Assembly (NCBI RefSeq): GCF_020740795.1
Contig: NC_067282.1
Location: 146,492,858-146,556,857, forward strand
DNA length: 64,000 nucleotides
Direction: 5' to 3'
From: Apus apus
Taxonomy: Eukaryota; Chordata; Aves; Apodiformes; Apodidae
Part shown: piece by piece, positions 1 to 12,300 of the stretch
Numbering within the stretch: position 1 is the first letter of the stretch
How the letters are laid out: the number at the start of each line of letters is the position of its first letter
Translations under genes and position numbers: made by a program
The notes under the pieces: generated by a model
What the model was told of the DNA's origin: nothing
Database searches by the model: none
The model's input: the letters and a program-made list of their open reading frames with translations, nothing else

Positions 1-65
1 AAATAGCATTTCTGATAACTGGGGTATTTTTGTATTAATTTTAATTATTGTTTTTTTTAAACTAG

Positions 66-331
66 GTTCTTTGGTAATTGAAGATAAAGAAACCCCACCA
101 CATATGCCCAAGAGCCCTGTGATGGAAACAAACTCACAGCCACCGGGCAGCTTACCCTCAAACCAGCTGTCTAAGTTCCCAACACAGATAAGCTTAGCTC
201 AGCTCCGACTCCAGCACATGCAGCAACAGGTCATGGCTCAGAGACAGCAAGCTCAACGCAGAGCAGGTCCAGTAGGTTTACCCAATCCAAGAATGCCAGG
301 AGCCATGCACCAACATCCTGCTTCTCATCAG
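66..331 (+). CDS. TRIM24: TRIM24 exon, Gln-rich linker
   Basis: The acceptor AG is at 64-65 after a T-rich tract and the donor is gtaagt. The first two bases finish a codon from the upstream exon. The exon encodes the Ser/Pro stretch followed by the [12 protein letters not shown] helix and a QRQQAQRR segment, which is the linker after the coiled coil in TRIM24. Confidence 0.93.
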
Positions 332-3300
332 GTAAGTTATGATTATTTCCAGAGAAGATTCTCTTTTTTTCCATAGCACTGAAGGAGAAAGTAAAAAAAG
401 GTAAGAAGGAAGAAAGAAATTAAGTGTAGATAACGTAACTTCAGGCAGCTTCATCTTTAGCACATGGCTATGTAAATGGGTTAAGGAACATTTTAGTTAC
501 TAAGAACTGAACGAGTATTTTAAACTTGTCTGACAATAAAACATATGTCATATGGTATCCAACCATATATAGTGCTGAGCTACATATTTTATATTTTTGT
601 CAAATAATTAAAACGTGAATCTGTCAATATTTTTTTTTCCAAGGCTTTTCTACATAAAACGCTTTATTCTCTCACAGCTTTCAGAATTGGAAATACTCTG
701 AATGGCTGTTGTGATGTATCTGCAATTATTATATCAGAATAACCCAAAACCATCTACAAGGTTTTGTTTTTAACATTGATCTTGTGTGATCATTCAGATA
801 AATGGTGTGGGAGTATTTGTTTGTATCCAATTTAAAGAGTTTCAGAAGTTTAAAAGGGCCTCTTGGTAAAACTTTCTAGAACATTGAACAGCTATCAGCT
901 AACTTGCAGAATTGTTTGTATGTTTGTTTTCAAGCAGGCACCTCCACGCTTGATTCATTTTCAGAATCATAGCCCCAAGTCCAATGGTTCAGCTCTTCCC
1001 TCCCAACAAATGAGATTTCCCCCAAATCAGAACCTACCAAGGCAAGCAATAAAGCCCAACCCATTGCAAATGGCATTCTTGGCACAGCAAGCTATAAAAC
1101 AGGTAGAGTTTCTTTTCCTTCTTTCTTGCCATGTAGAAACAAAACATCAAATGTGCTTTATTATGTTTCTGGAGTGCTTTTCAATTAGAACAGAGCCTGC
1201 ATTTTTCTCTATGACAAGGTACCCAAATGAGGTAACTTTCATTCTTTGATTTTGGTAGTTCTAAGCAGCTGAAGCATTACAGAAGTGCGCCACTGTGTGT
1301 GCTATGTAGGTGTTTTGTTCTCTTGTTTGCTGTTACTGTGGTTTCTGGCCACTTAGACAAAACTTAACATGGGCATGGGGCTGCACAGTACAATCAGTGA
1401 ATACACATAATTAAAAAAACCCACTGTTGAGCTTGATTTTTGTTACTTCACTAGGAATCAGGCAAAAGCTTGAGTTAATAGCTGCCATCATTCTCCAGAG
1501 CATGCCAAATCTGAACTTTCACAAATGGAAAGAGAAAAGAAAGCTCACAATTGTGGGACCTCTGCTGAGTAAAGCTGATCAATACCCAATTAATTAGCAG
1601 TTGAACTGGAGCAGAAGGAAACAGGTCCTATGTTTTCTGGTCATTCAGGAAGGCAAATCTGTATTAAAAAGTGTATTAACAGGAGTTGTTAGATATGTGG
1701 AAGGAAAGAGAAAATCATTTCACTAGAGGTATGCAGGGAAGAATGAAATGAGTCTGATACGGGACCTGAGAAGTGGAGCAATACCATTAATGTTTGCAAT
1801 GCTTGCTATGTCAGAGGGCTAATTCCAACTAAATTGAAGAAAGCTGCACAATATCTAAGAGAACCTGCAGTAACAAAAAATAAGTCACTTCCTTTCTGCA
1901 CTACTCAAAAGAAGGTGGGTCTGTCTGTAAGCCTTTCAAGTGCTTTCATTATCTGGTGATATCTTTCTGAAACTAGAAACCAGTAAATGGAATGGCTGAC
2001 TAAAAAGCAATTGAGCAGAGTCAAGTTTTGCCTGCGGTTGCCATGAACTTGCATTAAAGTCATTGAAAACTGCATGCATCTAAATGGGAAAGAATAGAGT
2101 CTGATTTGACTGTGTATTCTTCATATCATGGTATTAAACGTATATGTGGGTGGAGATGCAGTCAGCATTTTAAATTCTTAATCACTTTAAGTTGTTAAGG
2201 GAAGCACAACATCAAATACTCAATGCCATTCAAGTGACACTGTAGCTATTTACTTAATAAAGCACTGGAGCAGTTGTGCATTCAGCCTCTTATCTGTAGT
2301 GCTTTTACTTCACTAAAACTGTTATGTTCCTCCCACAACACTGTCAATGCAGCATGAAATAGTAATAGATACTTAACATTGAGGTACAGCTTTGCATTTA
2401 AAGATTCACATTCATTTCTTCTATTTGTAGTTTTCAACTACTTGTCCTCTTCCCCTATAAGATTGTTTCTTGAAATTTGATAACTTCAGAATAAATCAGG
2501 ATTTCATGTCTGAATTTATGCTTGTTTTAACTGCTGAGTTAGAACCACTATATTCAGTAGGTGTGATCTGTTGAAAAAAATGATGCCGAGTCGTGGATTG
2601 TCATCTTTTCTTTCTAGTGGCAGATCGAAACTGGACAAACTTCAACTGCCCTTTCAAGTGCAAGCACCACAACATCTACTCCATCCAGCCCCACAGTCAC
2701 TAGTGCTGTAGGATGTGATGGGAAGGCATATGGTCCCCCTGTGATAGATTTGAGTTCTCCAGTGGGTAGCTCCTACAATCTACCATCTCTTCCTGATGTA
2801 AGTGTAGTGTTTATGGATTCTATTTTCAAGTAAGTCTTAGTGAGAAGTAGGAACCTTTTAGACCAAAATTCTTGCTCCGTTTGTCAAAGGGAGACAGTTC
2901 CAGAAACCAGTAATGCAGAATTGCCTGCATGTTGCTGGAAATTTTCAGAATGGTTCGGGGAGATAGATCTTGGGGCAACTAAGAAAAGTGCCACTGCAGG
3001 TTGTAATTGTAATTGGATTTGTTTATTTGGATGCTGCATATTTTTCCCTCACCTCCCATAATGATAGTAACAAAAGTGATCTAGCTTAGCTTTCTTTTAC
3101 CAGTGTCCATAGATACCACTGGTTAGCTGACAGTATTTCTGGTAAATTTTTGACATTTGTTTTATCTTTAACTCATTGAAAGAGCTATCTTAGGTAGGGT
3201 ATTAACTGTTGGCATATTTGGTATATTCCTTTAATCACTTGCTTTTGGTACTTCTTCATATAAATTGGGAACACCTAAAACAGAGTTTAGTTGTCTGGCC

Positions 3301-6300
3301 TGGGCTGTGGGTGAAAAGAACAAGTGTTGGTTTGCTGAGTCAATATGCATTGCCCTTGCCCAGAAGGTATGTAGGGTAGATGGAATTGAGTGTCCTTCGA
3401 GGTTCTTCTGGTCCTGTTAAACACTAGTGGGTTAATGGGTAGTTTGTGTATTGCTTAACTATCTTTTTCAGAGTATATAACATGAACATGTCAAAAGAAT
3501 GTGTGGAGATAAAAATTCATCTCTTAGTGTGTGAAAGCTACCTGTCTAATGTAAGCCTTCTCTGTAGCTGATGGAGGAAAATTGCCTCTTACAGAATCAA
3601 CTGATCTTAAAAAAGAAGCACTGTATGAATTTGGCCATTTCTTTTATTTTTAGAGAAGGCAAAATGACCTGTTTTAAAGTGACCACCTCACTTTTTGGAT
3701 GGCTAAAGTTAGTTGACATGCGTTTTGGTTTTCACCTTCAAAACAAAAGTATGGCAGAGGCATGGGGTGTTTTTTGGTTGTGTTTTCTTGGAGGGGCTTT
3801 TTGTGGTTTTTTTTTCCCTTCCCAGCATTAACTGCTTCCCCTCTCTTCTCCTTTCAGATTGATTGTTCTGGAAACATCATACTGGATAATGTTGTAAGGA
3901 AGGATGTCACTGTGGAGCAGAATCAGCCAAAACCCCCTTCAAACAGGACTGTGCAGTCACCAAATTCATCAGTACCATCACCAGGTCTCTCAGGTAATTG
4001 AAATGTGGTGCAATTTTCTGTTTAAGTGGTGTAATGAAAAAATCGTAACACAGTAATGTTAACATTGATACCAGAATTGATTACTTGTATTTTATATAAA
4101 AGATGAGAAATATTAAAATGAAGGCAAAACTACATAAACTCTACTATGAGATAAAATTGGAACAGTATTTTAGCACTGTGAGCAAGAATAAGCGGCCAGG
4201 TCTTAAAAACCTGGGGAGAAAAACGTAGTAGGTTTTAGGAAATTGCATAGAAATCCATAGGAAGATGGCACTGCAGGAGAAATTCTCTCCCAAACCTCTG
4301 TGCATCTCTGAGTCGCATCTCAGGCTTGGCACAGCCCTGTGTTTTGTTCTAATTTGATTCTTCTATCCTAGGAGGAGTGAGTGTCACAAACATACATCCT
4401 CCAATTCGTTCACCCAGTGCCTCCAGTGTTGGGAGCAGAGAGAGGTAAGGAAAGAGTGGGAGAGAAGAAAAGAAACTTCCACCTCCAAAGAACAGGCCTC
4501 AGTCTCTCCGCTCATTAGTGCATATGGAAGTCAATTTGCTTCATCTTCTCCCTTAACAGGCCAGGCCTGATGGTTATTACAACACCTTTGCATTCTAAAA
4601 GTAGTAATTCCATTTATAATGTACTAATAGCACATCTTAAAACATTAAGTCTGTAAATGATGGCTAGGTTGGCATTATTAAAAGAATGCCAATTCTAAAT
4701 TAGGTGTTAAATTGAGAAATATCAGCTAAAGGAAAAAGTTACATGTTGAAAGGTCTCATGGAACTATAAATTACTTTGGATTTAAGGAACTGATGTTGCA
4801 AGGAGGATTATTAAGAATTTTATGCCATAATAGTTAGTTAAGTGAACACTAGATATCTACTGAGAATCTACACAAATGTTTTTATCACTTAGTGATTGAA
4901 TAGTAATGAACAAATAGATTTTCACAATGTTGTTCAAAGAGTGCAGATCCTTTAATGTGTTCCAATAAATGAGAGAATACATCTGACATTAGATGAACTT
5001 TTCATGCAGAGAAAAATCAGATTACACTCATCCTACTTGAACTGGAAATGCAGATGCTTTTGAATATAAAATACCTTTTGCTCCATTCCATTTACCTGGT
5101 AAATTCTGTGAAGGGCTCTTATGCACTGTTAAAATGTTTTACTAGCATTTTAAAAAGAAAATTATTCTGTCTGCTAGTGCTTGAATTCATTTTGTTAGAT
5201 GTAAAATTATTCATTTTTATTAAAAAAAATTAAAAAGCTGGTATTTTTGAGTTTGGTAGTCCTTTCTCATCCTGTTGTGACTGAACACACAAAAAAAGAC
5301 AGATCTAGTTCTAAATGAAGGGCCCTGGTTTTGGTAGAGCTTCAAGGCTGTAAGAAACACTTCCAAGATAATTTAAATAGGTGTTTTATCTGGCTTATTC
5401 ACTTGTGTGGTTTACAATGATCAATTCAGGTCTGGACAAACACTGGCCTTCCTCAAAATACAGCTGCATCGTGGGATGATGCTCAGTGAGAATGCTTTTT
5501 TGTTTATGATCTAAAAGAAATGGAGGTTACTTGCAAATCTTTGCAAGTGCAAAGTGGCAAATGCACTAGTGGGAAGTGAAAACAATGAGTAATTCTCTTG
5601 TTCTGGGACTGCACCATTAACATTTTACTTTTTTGTGATGCCTTTTCAATATAGATGGAAGGAGATAAAATGTGATGTTGTATTGTATGAAAGTAATATT
5701 TTAGTGCTCAGGATTCAAAGAAGCAAAATGGATTAGTGTCTTGAGGTTTTGGAGAGCATCAGTGTACAAAAAGTACAAAAATTCTGACTCTTGATTCCCT
5801 TTTTTCCCTGCCTCTTTCTGTCATTTACAGTTCTGGCTCCTCCAGCAGGCCACCAGGTGCTGATTCTACACACAAAGTCCCAGTTGTCATGTTGGAACCA
5901 ATCAGGATTAAGCAGGAGTCAAGTGCACCAAATGAGAATTACGATTTCCCAATTGTTATAGTGAAGCAAGAAGCAGATGAGGAATCCCGGCCTCAGAATG
6001 TAATATTAGCAGTTACTAAGATCTCCTTTCTCTTTGGTGGAGGGTATTTTGCATTTATGGGAAATAAAATCATTTACTATTGTGTTGTGGACTTTTTTGG
6101 GGAAAACTGAAAAGCTAAATAAAAGGAGGAGGTGGAACTGCCAGTTCAATTAATTAACTGGTGCAATCAGACTACTTTTACCCACTGATAAAACTAAGGG
6201 GAAGGCAGGGAATAGCTTGCAAGCATCAAATTTTCATGTGCTAGGTGCTATGAAGTGTTTCTAATCATAGTGCAGTAATGTAATAAGGTTGCTAGGCTTT

Positions 6301-9300
6301 TCGGGCTTCAAAGACTAGTTTTTTTAGTAGTGAAGCAGTATATAGCCTTTCATAGCTAATGTCTTGTGTTTAGTTGCCTGATGCTATAGTACAATAGTAA
6401 TTTTTGCATGCATGTTGCAAATTATATGGCTGTGCACACATAAATTTGTTATTCTCATCATTTAATTTTTAGAGTCATGTAAATTGACATAAATATTATA
6501 ATAATCTGGCTTCCTTTGTTTCTTCTTACAGGCTACCTTTTCAAGAAGCATACTTACTTCGTTGCTGTTAGACAGCAATCATAATTCCACTTCTGAGGAA
6601 GCTGTCTTGAGAACAGATGCACCAGACAGCACAGATGATCAACCAGGGATACTGCAGCAGAAAACATCCAGCGGGAAGACAGCTTGGATAGGTCCCTCCC
6701 ACACTGGGGAGGGCAGAAAAGAAGATGATCCCAATGAAGATTGGTGTGCAGTGTGTCAAAATGGAGGGGAGCTCCTTTGCTGTGAGAAGTGTCCAAAAGT
6801 ATTCCATCTTTCTTGTCATGTCCCTACACTGATGAGCTTTCCAAGGTAATTATGACCCCTTCTATTCCATCTAAAATTGCATTAAAAGGCATAAGCTTTG
6901 TATTGTGAAACCCGTTAGAAGAAGTTTGAGCCTCAAAGGAGCCAGTGTCTTTTGAAGTCTTGAATCTACAAGTTTTATTAATTGGTGAAAATGGAAATTT
7001 ACATTGAAACTTCAGTGTAACTATTGTGGCTGCAAAATCTGTAATAAAACTCTTCACTTCTTTGACAATTAAACAAGATCACTTACATCTAGGACATCTA
7101 TTATTAAAACTAGGCCACAGAATTACCAGTCCATCATGAAATGTTTTAAGGGTGACAGAAAAGATTTGCATCTATTTCTTAAATAAAAATGTAAGATAAC
7201 ATAGTATTAAATATATTATTTACTATAGTGCTAAACATGGCTACACCCCTGGCATGGGATGTAGTGATTGACATCTTCTGGTAACACCTTGTTCAATGTT
7301 GAAATGAGCAGCAGTCTTTCTTGACTGACTGTTGCAAAACAACTACTCAATTTCTTGAGTTTCAAAATACAGTCTTAAAGAGGTTGTTGTTATAAGCATT
7401 ACTGGTGTTTACTTCTGGAATTAGTGTTTTGATTAAAAGAAATGGCATTTTGCCATGTTCCAACTTAGCAGCAAGCAAATGCCATGCAATAAGCTTATTA
7501 GTGTTAAGGTATAAAAGAATCTGTCATAACATGCTCATTGTTTTATGCTTTTGTAAATACTAGGTTTTCTTATTATATATCAGTTGGATGGTGTAAAACA
7601 TTTGTCAAACAACTTAGTTCAGTATGGTGACCATCTCTCCTACTCTGAACAAGCATACTTCAGTAAGCATATCTCCTCTTTTAAATATCACTTGAAAGAC
7701 ACATATGTAAAATGTTTCTCTTACCTTTATGAAACTTCAAATTACATTTTCTTCCAAACAAAATGATACTATGTTACAGCTTTCTGCCATATCAAAATCC
7801 ACTAAAGTTACAGTAAGCACTTAAACTAGTAAACAGTTGTGCTTTTCTGACAAGTCTTAAAGCAGGTAGATAGGTATGTATTTTCAAGGCGTTCTTTCTA
7901 TTTGAAAACTTCAAGAACAAGTCTTTAAAATGTCTCTTTTTTATTGGATCATTCTGTATAAACTGAGATTATGATGTCTGGGGACAAGGGAGTCAAACCC
8001 CAACTTTTCTGACAAGTGTTCGGATCTGTAAAGGTGCATATTAATTAATACAAGCGCACAAGTGTTCCTGGACTTGAGAACCATGTTTAGCTTACTTTTC
8101 CTCCTGACTGTAGATGTATCAGGTTTTTGTTCTCATCATTGTGATTGTTTAGTTTTTTTTGGTTGGGTTTAGGTGGGTTTTTTTGCAGCTGTAATAATCT
8201 GCCTAACAAATGTTGGTCTCTTAGCATTTGTTTCTTCAAACACACAAAATAATTCCTTTAATATGTCAGCAGTGTCAGTCTGCTTCTTTCATGATTGCTT
8301 TTTATTCTTGCTGCAGGTGGATAGAACAATTTCATAGAATCACAGAGTGGTTTGGGTTAGAAGGGACCTTTTAAAGTTATTTTGTCCAACCTCCTTGCAG
8401 TGAGCAGGGTCATCCTCTACTAGATCAGATTGTTCAGAGCCCCATTCAACCTGACCTTGAGTGTTTCCAGGGGTGGGGCATTTACAACATCTCTGGGCAA
8501 CCTGTTCCAGTGTTTAACTACTCATTGTAAAAAACCTCTTCCTCATATCTAGTCTGAACATACACTCCTTTTGTATAAAACCATTACTCCTTGTCCAACT
8601 GCTGTTCCCCTACAGAGTCACAAGGTCACTGAATCTTTTTTCTTGTGCTCCAAACCACCACACTCTTCCTGATTCTTAGGTATCTAAATGCATAATTGGT
8701 CTATCTTTCATGTGTTTATCATTTTATTGTATCATAAGATCTTTAGGTCATGGCCTGCATCAGTTTTTGTGTATCTATCACATCATTTATCTGATTCGAG
8801 TCCAGGCACAGAGGTAACACTGTCATATAAATAACTCCATCAAGTTAAGACAGTAGAAGCTACAAGTCTCTTTAAAATGAAATGCCCATTATTCAGTACT
8901 GTATGCTAAAGCGAGGACATGGTGGAAATTTTTGGGCTACTGTGAATAAAAACTAATAAGATCAATTAATTAAATACATTAATTGAAACTAATTAAAAGG
9001 TGCTGCAGAAACTATTCCCCATTTACAAAGATCTTACTGTTACAGCATACCTCTAAGTAAATGCACACAGTCAGATCTCATAACTGGTTATTGCTGAATT
9101 CTGCCTACTGCATAAGAAATACAATTCAGCCCTCTTGTGGTTATCTGCAGGCATGCAAGTTTCTTCCTTTGTGGAGAACTATATTGAAAACATAGACTCT
9201 TCATAGGTTTTTCAGAACCTTGAGGTTCACAGATTGTATTAGAGAATCAGCAAACATAGCTTGCAGAACTATTTTCTTATAGTCTGATGCTGTTGTTTAC

Positions 9301-12300
9301 AGGGTATTCCTAGATTGACTGATAAAACTGAGAACATCTGAAAGTTTTAGGCAGTGAAGAATTTCCAGTTTTCCAAAAAATCTTGCTTAGGGTAATCTAT
9401 ATAGGCTAGTAAGTAATATGTCATAGATTAAGATTGCAGAGAGATTGTATGGTTCCCAACATATAACACTAACACTTTTCCTTTTGATTCGGCCTGTACA
9501 GTTCCTTCAGTCTCTGTGTAGCTAGGAAACGGAACTCTTAGAATCATAGAATCACTAAGGTTGGAGGGGACCTCAAAGATCATCAAGTTCCAACCCTCCT
9601 GCCATGAGCAGGGAACCCTACCACTAGACCGGGTTGCACAAAACCTTGTCCAACCTGGCCTTACAAACCTCCAGGGATCGGGCATCAACAACCTCCCTGG
9701 GCAACCCATTCCAGTTCCTCACCACCCTTATAGTGAAGAATTTCTTCCTAATATCTAACCTAAATCTCCCCTCTCTCAGTTTAAAACCATTACCCCTTGT
9801 CTTATCACTATCTTCTCTGATGAAAAGCCCCTCCCCAGCTTTCCTGTAGGCCCCTTTCAAGTACTGGAAAGCTGCTATAAGGTCTCCCCGGAGCCTTCTC
9901 TTCTCTAGGCTGAACAGCCCCAACTCTCTCAGCCTGTCTTCATAGCAGAGGTGCTCCAGGCCTTTGATCATCTTGGTGGCCCTTCTCTGGACCCTCTCCA
10001 ATGGGTCTATATCTTTCTTGTGCTGAGGGCACCAGAGCTGTACACAGCACTCCAGGTGGGGTCTGACCAGAGCAGAGTAGAGGGGCAGAATCCCCTCCCT
10101 GGCCCTGCTGGCCACACTTCTTTTGATGCAGCCCAGGATGCAGTTGCTCTCTGGGCTCCAGCACACACTGGTGGCTCATGTCAAGCTTCTCATCAACTAC
10201 CAACCCCAAGTTCTTCTCCTCAGGACTGTTCTCTAGTCATTCTCCCCCCAGCCTGTATTTGTGCCTGGGGTTGTGCTGACCCAGGTGCAGGACCCTGCAC
10301 TTGGCCTTCTTGAGCTTCATAAGGTTGGCACTAGCCCGCCTCTCTAGCCTGTCAATGTCCCTCTGGATGGCCTCCCTTCTCTTGGGTGTCAACCACACCA
10401 CACAGCTTGGTACCATCAGCAAACTTGCTGAGGATACACTCAATCCTACTGTCCATGTCTCCAGCAAAGATGTTAAACAGCACTGGTCCTAATACTGACC
10501 CCTGAGGGACACCACTCACCACCTGCCTCCATTTGGACATTGAGCCATTGACCACAACTCTCTGGTTTTGGCCATCCAGCCAATCTCATCCACCGAGTGG
10601 ATTTATCTATCTATTTATTTATTTATTTATTCATTTAATGACAAAAAATAATGTTACTCAGCATGGCCGCCCCACGCACCCCAGCCAGAAAAGCACTGCC
10701 CCCCGGCGGCCCCCCCCACGCTGCCTCTCCCCTCGGCCTCAGCAACTTCGCTTTGAATCATCTGAGCTCAAGTGAAAAATTTCTGTATCTATTATGGCAA
10801 ACCATTTTTCTGTTATGACACCATTAGTGACACCAGTGCCATTATAGAAGGAAACCAAGTTCTAGTAAAACATTTTTACCAGCAGTCTCTGCCTTTTGCA
10901 GCATCTGAAAAATCACTACCAAAAAACCCAACACAGAATGCAGAAAAACACACCCTACAAATGAGGAACTTATCCAGAAATATGGAAAGCCTTTTGTCTA
11001 AAGTGTGCTGCGTCACTGACATCAATGTGTCTGTTTATCTTCTGTAGTGGAGAGTGGATTTGTACATTCTGTCGGGATTTGTCTAAGCCAGAAGTTGAAT
11101 ATGACTGTGATAAACCTGCTCACGGCTCTGAAAAAAGAAAATTGGAAGATAATGTGGGTTTGGCACCAATAGACCGTAGGGTAAGGATAAAATGAGTGCT
11201 GTCTTACTGCTTCTTGTATTCGGTGATGTATGCATCTGTTAAAAATTAATGGTTAACAAAGAGAATTAGCTTGCAAAAGAATATCTGAGATCATAGCAGC
11301 CTTCATGTAAGCATGCTGAACAACACATACCGAATGTGGTTGTGAACCAGTGCTCTGAACAGGGACTGTTCCAGGGATTACCAAGTGCTGTTTCAAAGCT
11401 CTCTCACACACTCACTTTGCATTGAGAATAGTTTTCTTTATGCTTTCCAAATTTGACATAGATTGAGGTTATCAAGTCATGGTTTTAGTCTTAAAAGCAC
11501 TTTGTCAACATCCTTTTAAAAAATTAAGGTGGTTCTTTCACAATTAAGATGTACAGAGATGCAATACTGATCCTGCAGAGATTAACACAAGTGTATGGGA
11601 ATAACTGCTGTCCTTTTGCAGCTTTGAGTGTTCTAGTGGAAAAGCTGCAAAGCAAGCTGTAGGTCTCCCAACTTTTGTTTTTCCCTTACACTTCAGAGAG
11701 AAAAAAAAAAGTTCCTTTGAGCAAGGAGTTGAACTGCATGACAGAATCTTTTGGATTCTTGAAGTTTTTTGGGGGGAGAGGTTTGCCTTTTTCTTTGTAG
11801 TTGTTTTGTCATTATTTGAACCCTATTTGAAGCAAATTTTGAGCTGTATTGAAAACTTTCAGAAGTATTTTACTTGATTTCAGTTGGCAACTTGCATGAA
11901 TACACTGAAATTAGTATTTTATTTGGGGTCTTGTTCTACCTGTAGAACCTTTATTTGCGTGTGCTGCTATCTGAAAGGAAAAATGCTAGCTCTGTTTGTA
12001 TTTTGCTCTACATGTAATAAAAATGTGAGTTTAAAGTCCTGTAAATAGTCTGCTGTAGGATGGAAGTGTAAAATCACACAAAACTATTCTTAGAATCTCT
12101 TTCAAGGCTCAAGATCCAGTTTAATATACTTGGATACACAAAGAAAAGATATTCCTTCCTTCAGCAAATGCTAAGTAACACTGCTAGTAACTGTGTGTGT
12201 GAGGTTTCATAGCTTGTATTTGAGAGTTGGTAATGATCTATTTGTTGCAGAGACAAGGTATATACTGTAGGCCACTAGTTATGACAGTTAATCTGACTTC

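Larger units (their letters stand above)
6846..11047 (+). other. TRIM24 intron splitting the PHD finger
   Basis: A 4.2 kb intron between the two halves of the PHD finger. It holds two CR1 pieces on the minus strand (8332-8630 and 9541-10600), a short ATTT repeat and a GC-rich block near 10.7 kb. The rest is AT-rich single-copy sequence with no gene that I can see. Confidence 0.9.

Noticed and set aside
9624-10166. A 180-codon frame that might be called a host gene
   Set aside because: The translation is CR1 ORF2 C-terminus, repeated elsewhere in the window, so it is annotated as a mobile element.
10772-11047. A + strand frame of 91 codons just before a TRIM24 PHD exon, as a possible exon extension
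   Set aside because: It is not in the TRIM24 frame with the PHD exon, lacks conservation I recognise, and the tctgtag acceptor at 11047 fits the known protein exactly.
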